Source of the DNA: Nocardia cyriacigeorgica
Lineage (GTDB): Bacteria; Actinomycetota; Actinomycetes; Mycobacteriales; Mycobacteriaceae
Assembly (NCBI RefSeq): GCF_029868385.1
Contig: NZ_JARWNX010000022.1
Location: forward strand, 62,001 to 126,000
Reading direction: 5' to 3'
Length of the DNA stretch: 64,000 bases
Position 1 is the stretch's first letter; every line of letters begins with the position of its first letter. Both the position numbers and the translations under genes were made by a program. The notes beneath the pieces were generated by a model. The model searched no databases. It worked only from the letters and a program-made list of their open reading frames with translations, and was not told the DNA's origin. Below, piece after piece: positions 41,822-50,811 of this stretch.

Positions 41822-42940
41822 TCAGTGGGTGGTGCGGAACGCGGGGTCGTTGTCGGCGCGCAGATCACCGATGAAGTTGGCGATCGCCTCGCCCACCAGC
41901 AATGGTTCGGTCACCGGAAGCCAATGGTCGGCCGGAAGCGTGTAGCACCACAATCGATCCACCCGCTCGTGCACCGCGGCGCGGATCCCCGCCCGTGCGA
42001 CCGGGTCGGCAGTATCGAGCAGCAGTTGAACCGGCACGGCGGTGCGCTGATCGCGTGGATGGCACAGGTGGTGGCCGAGATTGGCGCGGACGATTCGCAT
42101 CCCGGCGACCAGATCGGTGCGCCAGGTCGGTGCGATCGGGGTGTCCGCACGAGGCGAGCGGTGCGCGATCTGTCGCAGGCACGTGCGTAGGCGAGGCTGG
42201 TAGACCGCGCGCCGCAGCAGCGACGGCGAGGAGTGCAGCGTCACGCGCGCTTCGTCCAGCGCAGAGGACACCGCCATCGGTGTGCGGCGCGCGGTGCGAG
42301 TGGCCGGAAGCGCGCGGTGCGGCCCGACCGAATGTCGCTCACGACCGAGGATCGGGCGGTGCCGGGGAGGTTCCGGTGCCGCCGGGTGAGTCACACGCCC
42401 GCTCGCCGCCGGCACCGATGACACGAACCGGCGCGTGGTGCGTGATTGCAGTCGATGCACGCCGCGCCGCGTGCGATATCGCAGTTGACGCAACCACAGG
42501 CCGATATGGTCCAGATGCGGCGCCGAGAGTGCGGTGAACGAGGCGATGCGGGTGCCTGCCCGCGGATCGGCCACGGCCTCCCATCCCTGCATGGCGCCCC
42601 AGCCGTGCCCGGCCAGATGCGCCGGGCGGTCGGGGGAGACGGTCTCGAGGACGGTGTAGAGGTCCTCGGCCAAACGATCCAGGCGATAGGCGCCGAGCCC
42701 GCTCGGCGTGCCCGATCGGCCATGCCCGCGCACGTCATAGGTGATGACCCGGAACTCGTCGGCGAGAGTCGCGGCCACCTGCTCCCAGGCCCGGTGGGTG
42801 TCGGAGGCGCCGTGGATGAGCACGAGCGGCTCGGCCGTCGGGGCGCCCCATTCGTATCCGGCGAGTTCGATGTCGTCGACCCGGATCGTCCACTGGCGAT
42901 CGGGCCCGGGCCCGTGGTGCGGGTCGCGCGGTTCGGTCAT
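41822..42940 (-). CDS. EphD-like alpha/beta hydrolase lacking the nucleophile Asp
   Basis: 372 residues. The fold is clear: oxyanion HGASD near residue 43, YDVRGHGRSG, and AGHGWGAMQGWEAVADPRAGTRIASFTALSAPHLDH, which aligns with EphD-type epoxide hydrolases. In those the motif is HDWGS, with Asp as nucleophile; here it is HGWGA (GGC for GAC). The His region (ADHWLPVTEP) remains. The middle (about 170-250) is Arg/Pro-rich and poorly folded compared with relatives. GAGG precedes the ATG at 42940. Leads an operon with the two small/helical genes and is divergent from a TetR gene. Confidence 0.82.
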   Translation of the reverse strand: MTEPRDPHHGPGPDRQWTIRVDDIELAGYEWGAPTAEPLVLIHGASDTHRAWEQVAATLADEFRVITYDVRGHGRSGTPSGLGAYRLDRLAEDLYTVLETVSPDRPAHLAGHGWGAMQGWEAVADPRAGTRIASFTALSAPHLDHIGLWLRQLRYRTRRGVHRLQSRTTRRFVSSVPAASGRVTHPAAPEPPRHRPILGRERHSVGPHRALPATRTARRTPMAVSSALDEARVTLHSSPSLLRRAVYQPRLRTCLRQIAHRSPRADTPIAPTWRTDLVAGMRIVRANLGHHLCHPRDQRTAVPVQLLLDTADPVARAGIRAAVHERVDRLWCYTLPADHWLPVTEPLLVGEAIANFIGDLRADNDPAFRTTH

Positions 42941-42959
42941 CACGTCACCTCGTTCGAAC

Positions 42960-42993
42960 GTACTGGCAGTACGGTCGACGATACTGTCAGTAC
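42960..42993. promoter_or_regulatory. Tandem palindromic operators (TetR type)
   Basis: GTACTGGCAGTAC at 42960-42972 is a perfect palindrome around one base. TACTGTCAGTAC at 42982-42993 is a second copy with TACTG and CAGTA arms. The centres are about 21 bases apart, two helical turns, so two dimers could bind the same face. They lie 20-55 bases upstream of the hydrolase start and are divergent from the TetR gene, the likely binder. Confidence 0.65.
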
Positions 42994-43034
42994 GGTGGCG
43001 AAGAAAACCATATGCCGCAGGTAGATGCCGATGT

Positions 43035-43106
43035 GTGATAGATCACTGATTTTCGAGGTTTATGATCGAAACATCTGCCTCGACTGGCACGTACCCGGAG
43101 TACGTG
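43035..43106. promoter_or_regulatory. Further palindromes in the hydrolase/TetR gap
   Basis: GTGAT-AG-ATCAC at 43035-43046 and CACGTAC-CCGGA-GTACGTG at 43088-43106 are perfect inverted repeats. They lie 100-170 bases upstream of the TetR start. They may be autoregulatory or sites for a second regulator. Confidence 0.4.
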
Positions 43107-43203
43107 TATGCTCTCGACCCAGGGTCGGTGGTGTTGCATCGAGGGGTGAACGCCGCCGTACTCGCCAACGTCTGACGTCACCGGCCGCACGGAGCTGACC
43201 ATC

Positions 43204-43884
43204 GTGAACCGCACCAGCGTGCGCACCGCGCCGCGGTCCGTCGGCCGCGACGAGATCATCGACGCGGCCATCCGGGTGATCGACCGAGACGGCCCGCGCC
43301 CGAGCATGGACGACATCGCCCGCGAGGCCGGTATCACCAAACCGCGCCTCTACCGGCGCTTCGCCGATAAGGCCGACCTGTTCACCGAAATCGGCAATCG
43401 CATGGCGAAAACGGCGTTCGCGGCGGCGGGTAGCGATCTCACCCTCGTCCTGCAACCGCCGCGAACGGCGTTGCGTACGGTGCTGAGTGCCTATGCCGAC
43501 GGCATCCTGGAACATCCGAACGTCTTCCGCTTCCTCGGGCAGGCGCAGACCGGTCACGATCGTGACGGCTCGGTGGTGCAGGTCGACCTCGGGCGGCAGG
43601 TCGCGGGGCGCCTGGCGAAACAGGCGAGCGCCGTGGCCGAGGCCGTGCCCATCGATGACAGCGGTATCGACTATCTGGCCCGCGCCATCACCGGGGTGGT
43701 CGTCTCCATCACCGATCTATGGCTCGGCGGCGACGATCCGGCGCGTGCGGCGACCGAATTCGTCGATCAGACCACCGAATACGTCTGGGGTCTGATCGAC
43801 AGCTTCCTGCGGCGCCGCGGCATCGACGCCGACCCGGCCACCCCGATCTTCACCACCCTCGCCGCGGTCGATACCGACCGCTGA
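43204..43884 (+). CDS. TetR-family regulator
   Basis: 226 residues with a TetR DNA-binding domain (RDEIIDAAIRVIDRDGPRPSMDDIAREAGITKPRLYRRFADKADLF, about 15-60) and a helical C-terminal domain. GTG start. Divergent from the three-gene hydrolase operon across 260 bases that hold tandem palindromic operators, so it probably represses that operon and itself. Confidence 0.9.
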   Translation: MNRTSVRTAPRSVGRDEIIDAAIRVIDRDGPRPSMDDIAREAGITKPRLYRRFADKADLFTEIGNRMAKTAFAAAGSDLTLVLQPPRTALRTVLSAYADGILEHPNVFRFLGQAQTGHDRDGSVVQVDLGRQVAGRLAKQASAVAEAVPIDDSGIDYLARAITGVVVSITDLWLGGDDPARAATEFVDQTTEYVWGLIDSFLRRRGIDADPATPIFTTLAAVDTDR

Positions 43885-44006
43885 ACCCTTCCGCTTCCTC
43901 CTCGGCACCGGTCCATGCCCGACTTGTTGACAGAATGCCAATAGTGCGCGAATCTGGGTCCGTAAGCCCCGGTAGGCCGGGTGGAGGACGAGCAGAGGAC
44001 GCGACG

Positions 44007-45149
44007 ATGGCACGCCCGATATGGAGTGACGACGAGGTCGAGGCGGTGCGGGATCTTGCACGCAACTACTTCGAGCGCGAGGTCGTTCCGCACGAGGAGA
44101 AGTTCGTCGAACAGGGCCATCCCGACCGCGAGCTCTACCGCACCGCGGGCAAGCTCGGCCTACTGTGCGCCGCGCTGCCCGAACCCTTCGGCGGCGGTGG
44201 CACCTTCGCCCATGAGGCCGCGATCATCGAAGAACAGGTCAGGGCCGGTGACGGCGCCATGGGCATGCCGGTGCACAGCGCGATCATCGCGCCCTACCTC
44301 GCCGAATTCGGCTCCGAGGAACTCAAACAGCGGGTGCTGCCACGGGCGGCCAGTGGCGAGATGGTGCTGTCGATCGGGATGACCGAACCCGGCACCGGCT
44401 CCGACCTCCAGAACATCAAGACCCGCGCGGTGCGCGACGGCGACGACTACGTCATCACCGGTTCGAAGATCTTCATCACCAACGGCTGGTTGTGCGACGG
44501 CATCATCATCGCCGCCAAAACCGACCCCGAGCAGGGCGCCGCCGGTGTCTCACTGCTGTTCGCCGAGGTCGGCGACGATACGCCCGGATTCACCAGGGGA
44601 CGCATCCTGTCCAAGATCGGCGGTAAGGGCCAGGACACCGCCGAACTGTTCTTCGACGGCCTGCGCGTGCCCGCCACGAATCTGCTCGGCGGCGTCGAGG
44701 GTCAGGGCTTCTATCAGATGATGCGGATGCTGGCCCAGGAACGCCTGGTCACCGCGATCATGGCGGTCGCCATGATGGAACGCGCCGTCGAGCTGACCGT
44801 CGAATACACCAAGGGCCGCGAAGCGTTCGGCAAACCGTTGTTCGCGATGCAGAACACCAAATTCGAACTCGCCGAATGCGCGACGCTCACCACGGTGAGC
44901 CGCACCTTCCTCGACGACTGCATCGCCAAGCATCTGCGGGGCGAACTCGACATTCCCACCGCTGCCATGTCGAAGTACTGGTTGACCGACCAGCTGGGTA
45001 TCGTGGTTGACCGCTGCCTGCAACTGTTCGGCGGCTACGGCTACATGACGGAGTACCCGATTTCCCAGCTCTATACCGGCGCTCGTGTGCTGCGCATCCT
45101 CGCGGGCAGCAACGAGGTGATGAAGGATCTCATTGCGCGGTCTCTCTGA
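44007..45149 (+). CDS. Acyl-CoA dehydrogenase (FadE type)
   Basis: 380 residues with the three acyl-CoA dehydrogenase domains: helical N-terminus, the FAD/substrate sheet (MTEPGTGSDLQNIKT, FITNGWLCD), and a C-terminal helical domain with QLFGGYGYMTEYPISQLYTGARVLRILAGSNEVMKDLIARSL. Oxidises an acyl-CoA at the alpha-beta bond and passes electrons to ETF. The last 17 bases overlap the TetR gene, which probably regulates it. Chain-length preference not determinable. Confidence 0.93.
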   Translation: MARPIWSDDEVEAVRDLARNYFEREVVPHEEKFVEQGHPDRELYRTAGKLGLLCAALPEPFGGGGTFAHEAAIIEEQVRAGDGAMGMPVHSAIIAPYLAEFGSEELKQRVLPRAASGEMVLSIGMTEPGTGSDLQNIKTRAVRDGDDYVITGSKIFITNGWLCDGIIIAAKTDPEQGAAGVSLLFAEVGDDTPGFTRGRILSKIGGKGQDTAELFFDGLRVPATNLLGGVEGQGFYQMMRMLAQERLVTAIMAVAMMERAVELTVEYTKGREAFGKPLFAMQNTKFELAECATLTTVSRTFLDDCIAKHLRGELDIPTAAMSKYWLTDQLGIVVDRCLQLFGGYGYMTEYPISQLYTGARVLRILAGSNEVMKDLIARSL

Positions 45150-45780
45150 TACCCCTGCCTCCGCCGCCGACCGGCAACCGCGCCGTCGGCGGCTCGAGCC
45201 CGACGAACGGCGGGCCCAGATCCTGGCCGAAGCCATCGAGATGTTCGGTGAGCGGCCCTATGCCGCGGTGTCGACAGCCGAGCTGGCCCAGCGGGCCGGT
45301 GTGGCGCGCGGTCTGATCAACCATTACTTCGGTAACAAACGCGATCTCTACCTGGCCGTGGTGCGCCGGATGGTGACCCTGCCGCGGCCCGACGACATGG
45401 TGGTGCCCACCGGCACCGAACGGGAGCGCGTCGAGGCCAGCGTGCACTGGCTGCTCGACACCATCTCCGAACACGGCAGCACCTGGGTCAAAGTGACCAG
45501 CCACGAGGGTGTCGGTGAAGACCCCGACGTCCAGCAGATCCTCGATCAGGCCGATGACGCGGCCGCCGAACGGCTGCTGCTGATGGTCGGGCTCGCCGAT
45601 TCGGCACACAGTGCGTCCATGCGCGCGATGGTGCGCGCCTACGGCGGGCTGGTGAAAGTCGCCGGACGCGAATGGATCACCCGCGGAACCCTCACCCGCG
45701 CGCAGGTGCACGGCCTGCTGGTGGACATGCTGCTGACGCTGGTCGCCGAGTCGTTGCCGAAAGTCGACAGCGGACACTGA
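45133..45780 (+). CDS. TetR-family regulator coupled to the acyl-CoA dehydrogenase
   Basis: 215 residues. DNA-binding domain at about 25-75 (AQILAEAIEMFGERPYAAVSTAELAQRAGVARGLINHYFGNKRDLY). The TTG start at 45133 overlaps the dehydrogenase gene by 17 bases in another frame. Likely senses an acyl-CoA or related ligand and controls the pair. Confidence 0.88.
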   Translation: MRGLSDTPASAADRQPRRRRLEPDERRAQILAEAIEMFGERPYAAVSTAELAQRAGVARGLINHYFGNKRDLYLAVVRRMVTLPRPDDMVVPTGTERERVEASVHWLLDTISEHGSTWVKVTSHEGVGEDPDVQQILDQADDAAAERLLLMVGLADSAHSASMRAMVRAYGGLVKVAGREWITRGTLTRAQVHGLLVDMLLTLVAESLPKVDSGH

Positions 45781-45966
45781 TACGCGGCCGCAAATCAATC
45801 GTGCTGTGTTCGTTACGCATAAGCCGGACAGGTCGGCATGCCGTCGGGTAGAGCGATCCGCCCATTCACGGGAAGTTTCGGCGACGGGGCTCTATCCTTC
45901 TCGGTGTCGGGGCGGGGCCGGATATCCGGGGTTTCCGCGCGACGGTGAGTGGGAGAGGGACCTCGA

Positions 45967-46752
45967 ATGGCAGATTCGCAGCGCTGGGCCGATGAGCGCT
46001 GGCCGGAAGTCCAGCACGACACCGACACCGCGCGTGCCCGCCGTGGCCGAGGCGTCGCGCTCGACGAGCACGACGACGAATACGAGCAGGAATGGTCCCG
46101 AGCCGCCGCCGACGAGCCGGGCCCGCGCCGAATTGTCAACCCCTACGCGGTGATCGCGCTGGTCGCGGCCCTGCTGCTGTTGATGCCCGTGGCGATCGTG
46201 TTCGGGCTCATCGCCTTCAGCCATCCGCGCGGCCGCGTGATGGCACTGTCCGCGCTGGCGCTCGGCCTGATCGAGGCGGCGATCATCGCGGGCCTGATCC
46301 TGGTGCCGGGCGATCTGCTCTCGGATGTGGTGTCGCGCACCGGGACTCTCGCGTCGACGCAGACCTCACAGTCCGTGTTGGCCGCTTCGGCGACCGGACC
46401 GACCGGCCCCGCGCCGGACACGAATACCGCGCCACCCGAGACGGCGCCCACCGGCGCATCCACCTCGGGGCCCGCGGTCGCCGCGACCCCGACGGCCGCG
46501 CTGCGCACCGCCTGCCCCGAGGCGGGCCTCATCGGCACCGCCGCCGACGGATCGACGCTGCTGTGCCTCACCACGGCGACCTCGACCACCGGTTTCCAAT
46601 GGAAGGGCCCCTACACGGTGTCCGAGATCATCGGCGAGGGCGGCACCAGCTGTACACCGGGGGTCGCGGCCACCGCCCGCACCGCGGACGGGCGTGCCCT
46701 GGTCTGTGAGGGACAGGGCCGGGGCGCCACCTGGGTGCTGTGGACGGCCTGA
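45967..46752 (+). CDS. DUF4190-type membrane protein
   Basis: 261 residues. An acidic/charged cytoplasmic start (1-58) is followed by two membrane helices (YAVIALVAALLLLMPVAIVFGLIAF and ALALGLIEAAIIAGLILV), then a Thr/Pro/Ala-rich stretch (about 125-175) and a small Cys-containing outer domain (TACPEAGLIGTAADGSTLLCLT, TSCTPGVAATA, ALVCEGQG). GAGAGGGA precedes the ATG. Function unknown. Confidence 0.82.
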   Translation: MADSQRWADERWPEVQHDTDTARARRGRGVALDEHDDEYEQEWSRAAADEPGPRRIVNPYAVIALVAALLLLMPVAIVFGLIAFSHPRGRVMALSALALGLIEAAIIAGLILVPGDLLSDVVSRTGTLASTQTSQSVLAASATGPTGPAPDTNTAPPETAPTGASTSGPAVAATPTAALRTACPEAGLIGTAADGSTLLCLTTATSTTGFQWKGPYTVSEIIGEGGTSCTPGVAATARTADGRALVCEGQGRGATWVLWTA

Positions 46753-46838
46753 GGTTCCGGCGGCCCGGCAGCGTGGATGTCCGAATCTGACAGAGACTCG
46801 TCATTGCCGTCATCCGGGGCAGCGGCGAGGATGAGTTC

Positions 46839-47831
46839 GTGCCCATATCGCATCGAGTCGTCATCGCGGTCTTCCCCGAGGTCGACCTCCTCGACGTCAC
46901 CGGCCCGGCGGAGGTCTTCGCGCTGGCCAACCGGGAGACCGCGGGCCGCGCCGGGTACGAGATCCGGCTGGCGGCCCCGTCGGCCGACCCGGTCACCACA
47001 TCGGCCGGAGTCCGGCTGCTGCCGGATCTGACCTTCGAGCAGGTCGAGGGGCAGGTCGACACCCTGCTGGTGCCGGGCGCGGTCGAGATGACCGACACCG
47101 GACCCATCGCCCGGATCGATGACGAGGTGGTGGCGTGGCTGATCGCGACGGCGCCGCACGCGCGGCGAGTGGCCTCGGTGTGCGTCGGCGCGCACCTGCT
47201 CGCCGCGGCCGGGCTGCTCGACGGTAAGACCGCAACCACCCACTGGTCGACCGCCGCGCAGCTGGCCGCCCGCCATCCCGAGATCACCGTCGACCCCGAC
47301 CCCATCTTCGTGCGCACCGACCGCGGCAGGCTGTGGACCGGCGCCGGTATCAGCGCCTGCCTCGACCTGGCATTGGCCTTGGTCACCGAGGATCTGGGTG
47401 AGCAGACCGCGTTGGCGGTCGCGCGCCAACTGGTGATGTACCTCAAACGGCAAGGCGGACAGAGTCAGTTCTCGGTGCCGCTGAGCCGCCCCGCACCGGC
47501 CCGCCGCGATATCGATGAGCTGCGGCTGTGGATCGCCGAGCATTTCGACCAGGATCTGTCGACCGAGGCACTCGCGGCCCGGATGCGTCTGAGCGAACGT
47601 CATTTCGTGCGCGTGTTCACCGCCGAGATGGGTGTCGGTCCGAGCACCTATGTCGAAGCGACCCGTGTCGAGGTCGCGCGACGTTTGCTCGAGACCACCG
47701 ATCGCGGCCTCGACCAGGTCGCGGCCGGTGCGGGACTCGGTTCGGTGGAGACGCTGCACCGGGCCTTCAAACGCCAGCTCGGCACCACTCCGGCGGCCTA
47801 TCGCCGCCGCTTCCGCACTCGGACGGCCTGA
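46839..47831 (+). CDS. GlxA-type AraC regulator with DJ-1/PfpI domain
   Basis: 330 residues. Residues 1-190 form a DJ-1/PfpI-like domain with the nucleophile elbow SVCVGAHLLAAAGLLDGK and TTHW; residues 220-325 hold the AraC DNA-binding domain (LSTEALAARMRLSERHFVRVFTAEMGVGPSTYVEATRVEVARRLLE). GlxA-type regulators often control neighbouring hydrolase genes. The cysteine hydrolase downstream, 82 bases away on the same strand, is a likely target. GTG start. Confidence 0.9.
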   Translation: MPISHRVVIAVFPEVDLLDVTGPAEVFALANRETAGRAGYEIRLAAPSADPVTTSAGVRLLPDLTFEQVEGQVDTLLVPGAVEMTDTGPIARIDDEVVAWLIATAPHARRVASVCVGAHLLAAAGLLDGKTATTHWSTAAQLAARHPEITVDPDPIFVRTDRGRLWTGAGISACLDLALALVTEDLGEQTALAVARQLVMYLKRQGGQSQFSVPLSRPAPARRDIDELRLWIAEHFDQDLSTEALAARMRLSERHFVRVFTAEMGVGPSTYVEATRVEVARRLLETTDRGLDQVAAGAGLGSVETLHRAFKRQLGTTPAAYRRRFRTRTA

Positions 47832-47913
47832 TCCGCCCGACCCCTCGACCTCCCCTCGGCATCCGTGCGAGGAGGGGATTTCGCATGCCCATTTCCCATC
47901 GAAAGGCTGTTCC

Positions 47914-48531
47914 ATGACCACAACTCACCCCTCCGCCACCCTGCGCACCGTCTCCGGATTGGACGACCGGGCGCCGCGGCTGCGTGAGTCGGCGCTGATC
48001 ATGATCGACTACCAGAACACCTACCGGACGGGCGTCATGGCCTTGGACGGCGCCGAGCCCGCCCTCACGGCCGGTGCGCGGCTGCTGGAACGCGCCCGCG
48101 CCGCCGGAATTCCGGTCGTGCACATCGTCAACGACGGTGGCGAGGGCAGCCCCTACGATATCCGCGCCGAGATCGGCTCCCTCAGCGCCGAAGTCGCGCC
48201 CATCGAGGGTGAGCCGGTGGTGGTGAAGCAGTTCCCGAATGCGTTTCACGCCACCGAACTGGAACCGACACTGCGTGCCGCGGGCGTCGAACCCGGCAGC
48301 GATCTCGTGCTCGCCGGTTTCATGACGCATATGTGCGTCGGCTTCACCGCGCAGGGCGCGTTCACCCTCGGTTACCGCCCGACCGTCGTCGCCGAGACCA
48401 CCGCCACCCGCGCCCTCACCGCACCCGATGGCACGGTCGTGCCCGCGGCCGCGCTACAGGCAGCGGCGCTGACCACCGTCACCGACCTGTTCGGCATCGT
48501 CGTCCCCACCGTCGACGCGCTCGAGGACTGA
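47914..48531 (+). CDS. Isochorismatase-like cysteine hydrolase
   Basis: 205 residues. The catalytic triad of the family is visible: Asp in IMIDYQNTY, Lys in VVVKQFPNAFHATEL and Cys in GFMTHMCVGFTAQGAF. Family members hydrolyse amides such as nicotinamide or N-carbamoyl compounds, or isochorismate. The pairing with a GlxA-type regulator is recurrent. Substrate unknown. Confidence 0.9.
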   Translation: MTTTHPSATLRTVSGLDDRAPRLRESALIMIDYQNTYRTGVMALDGAEPALTAGARLLERARAAGIPVVHIVNDGGEGSPYDIRAEIGSLSAEVAPIEGEPVVVKQFPNAFHATELEPTLRAAGVEPGSDLVLAGFMTHMCVGFTAQGAFTLGYRPTVVAETTATRALTAPDGTVVPAAALQAAALTTVTDLFGIVVPTVDALED

Positions 48532-48538
48532 GGCGCGG

Positions 48539-48573
48539 GGGTGTACGGCCGGGGGCCGCCCTGCCGTACACCC
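48539..48573. terminator. Bidirectional hairpin between convergent genes
   Basis: GGGTGTACGGC (48539-48549) pairs perfectly with GCCGTACACCC (48563-48573) around a 13-base loop. It lies 7 bases after the cysteine hydrolase stop and 4 bases before the convergent PrimPol stop. Confidence 0.65.
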
Positions 48574-48577
48574 GGAC

Positions 48578-49579
48578 TCAGTCGGCCTTCTTGGCGCGGC
48601 TGGGCTGCACCCGCGGTGGCTCGTTGGGCATCTTCGGATACTGCGGTGGCCATGGTGCGTCCATGAGCCCGGCGGCCATATCGCGTTCGGACATCTCCAA
48701 CAGTGGTTCGATCGACTGTGCGGGCCGGTCGGCCCAGGGATCGCCGCGTTCGGCGAGCCGGGTGGGCACGGTGGCGATGGTCAGTTCCTCCGGCACCACC
48801 GAGTCCAGTTCGTCCCAGGAGATCGGTGTCGACACCTGTGCGCCGACCTTGGGGCGCACACACCAGGCACCGAAAACCGTTTTGTGCGGCGCGTTCTGGT
48901 TGAAGTCGATGAAGACGCGGCTGCCGCGTTCTTCCTTCCACCATTGCGCGGTGATGTGGTCGGGGTGGCGGCGCTCCAGTTCCCGCGCCAACGCGACGGC
49001 CGCCGCTCGCACCTGATAGCCGTCCCATCGCGGTTCCAGCGCGACATACAGGTGCAGCCCGCGCGACCCTGAGGTCTTGACGCGTGCGTCGATACCGAGT
49101 TCGGTGCACAGTTCTCGGGTGAGTACGGCGGCCGCACGCAGATCGTCGAAGCCGATACCTGGGGAGGGGTCGAGGTCGACGCGCAGTTCGTCGGCGATGC
49201 GGAGATCGTCGACATGGTTGGGCCACACGTGGAATCCGAGACAGCCCTGGTTGACCGCCCACAGGATATGCGCCAGATCGTGCGCGACGAGCGCATCGCT
49301 CGTGGTGCCGTTGGGGGTGGACACCTCGACGGTGTGCAGCCAGTCCGGTGCGGATTTCGGCACCCGCTTCTGGAACCAGGATTTCCCGGAGGCGCCGTCG
49401 GGATAGCGTTCCAGCAGCAGCGGGCGCTGGCCGATCACACCGAGCAGCGGCTCGGCCACGGCTTGGTAGTAGCGCGCCAGATCCAGTTTCGTCTCACCGC
49501 GCTTGGTGAAATACACCTTGTCCGGGTGGGAGATGGTGACCGCGCGGCCGTCGACCTCGATATCGACCGAATCGCTCAT
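48578..49579 (-). CDS. LigD-type polymerase/primase (PrimPol-C-like)
   Basis: 333 residues of the archaeo-eukaryotic primase superfamily found in LigD and in stand-alone form in mycobacteria (Rv3730c). Recognisable parts are HPDKVYFTKRGETKLDLARYY, the metal-binding DLDPSPGIGFDDL, TSGSRGLHLYVAL and VFIDFNQNAPHKTV. Fills gaps with ribo- or deoxyribonucleotides in end joining or base-excision repair. The start overlaps the ligase stop (ATGA), so the pair is a coupled operon. Confidence 0.92.
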   Translation of the reverse strand: MSDSVDIEVDGRAVTISHPDKVYFTKRGETKLDLARYYQAVAEPLLGVIGQRPLLLERYPDGASGKSWFQKRVPKSAPDWLHTVEVSTPNGTTSDALVAHDLAHILWAVNQGCLGFHVWPNHVDDLRIADELRVDLDPSPGIGFDDLRAAAVLTRELCTELGIDARVKTSGSRGLHLYVALEPRWDGYQVRAAAVALARELERRHPDHITAQWWKEERGSRVFIDFNQNAPHKTVFGAWCVRPKVGAQVSTPISWDELDSVVPEELTIATVPTRLAERGDPWADRPAQSIEPLLEMSERDMAAGLMDAPWPPQYPKMPNEPPRVQPSRAKKAD

Positions 49580-50661
49580 CGGGCCACCTCGGAACCGAAG
49601 ATGGCGGCCAATTCGGCGGGGGCCACCTCGTCGAGCTGGGCGTAGGTGCACGACTGCGGTGTGCGGTCGTTGCGGAAGCGCACCAGCCTGCCGCCATGCC
49701 GGAACCGGCCCGACTGCACATGCTCATAGCGCACCTCGGCGACCAGCTCGGGCCGCAGCGCCTCCCAGGACAGATCCTTGCCGCCGGTCCATCGGCTCAC
49801 CCCGCCCGGCATCTTCCCGTCGGCCCGCGCCTGCGCCGCGGCATCGGCCCAGTCGCGCCACGGATGATCGTCCAGCGCGCCCTCGCGCCACGGCGCCAGC
49901 TCATCGATGAGTTGGGTGCGTTTGGCGGCGGTGAAACTGCTGGCGACCCCGACGTGATGCAGGTTGCCTTCGTCGTCGTAGAGCCCGAGCAGCAGGGAAC
50001 CGATGCCCGCACCGTCCTTGTGCCAGCGGAATCCGGCGACGACGCAATCGGCGGTGCGCTCGTGTTTGACCTTGAGCATCACCCGTTTGTCCTGGAGATA
50101 ACGCTGATCGTCGGCCTTGACCATCACACCGTCGAAACCTGCGCCCTCGAAGCGGGTGAACCAGTCCTCGGCGACATCGGGATCGGAGGTGATGGGCGTC
50201 AGGTGCACCCGAGCCAGCTCGGTGTCGAGGATCGTCTCGAGCAGACGCCGCCGTTCGCGGAACGGTTCGCCGGTCAGATCATCGTCACCCAGCGCCAGCA
50301 GATCGAAGGCGACGAAACTGGCCGGGGTTTCCGCGGCGAGCTTGGCGACCCGCGAGGCCGCGGGATGCAGCCGCAACTGGAGAGTGTCGAAATCGAGTCC
50401 GGCCTCGGTGACGATGACGATCTCACCGTCGACCACGCACCGTGGCGGCAACGCGGCCGCGAGCAGTTCGGCAACCTCGGGAAAATACCTGGTCAGCGGC
50501 CGATCATTACGAGAGCCCAGCTCGATCTCGGCGCCGTCACGGAACACGACGCACCGGAATCCATCCCATTTGGGCTCATAGCTCAGACCCGCCTCGCGCG
50601 GTACCGCTGGCGCGGCTTTGGCGAGCATCGGTCGCACGGGTGGCATCACCGGTAGGTCCAC
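49576..50661 (-). CDS. ligC: ATP-dependent DNA ligase LigC-like
   Basis: About 361 residues. Motif I YEPKWDGFR contains the adenylated Lys31; motif III is FVAFDLLAL and motif IV FDGVMVKADD, and the OB domain follows (ADCVVAGFRWHKDGAGIGSLLLGLYDDEG). I chose the GTG at 50661 because GAGGAGG lies upstream. Organisation with the polymerase gene matches Rv3731-Rv3730c, a repair pair implicated in excision repair of oxidised bases. Confidence 0.92.
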   Translation of the reverse strand: MDLPVMPPVRPMLAKAAPAVPREAGLSYEPKWDGFRCVVFRDGAEIELGSRNDRPLTRYFPEVAELLAAALPPRCVVDGEIVIVTEAGLDFDTLQLRLHPAASRVAKLAAETPASFVAFDLLALGDDDLTGEPFRERRRLLETILDTELARVHLTPITSDPDVAEDWFTRFEGAGFDGVMVKADDQRYLQDKRVMLKVKHERTADCVVAGFRWHKDGAGIGSLLLGLYDDEGNLHHVGVASSFTAAKRTQLIDELAPWREGALDDHPWRDWADAAAQARADGKMPGGVSRWTGGKDLSWEALRPELVAEVRYEHVQSGRFRHGGRLVRFRNDRTPQSCTYAQLDEVAPAELAAIFGSEVAR

Positions 50662-50811
50662 GCGATCCTCCTCGGAGTCGGTCCTCACCGATGTCGACGT
50701 CGCGGCCGACGAGGATTCATCGGTGTCGCGATCGTATGCGGCGGCACCGACAGCGTGCGGGATCCGTGCATGCGGCGGCAGGCGCGTCGAACGGCCACGC
50801 CCGCCGCCGGC

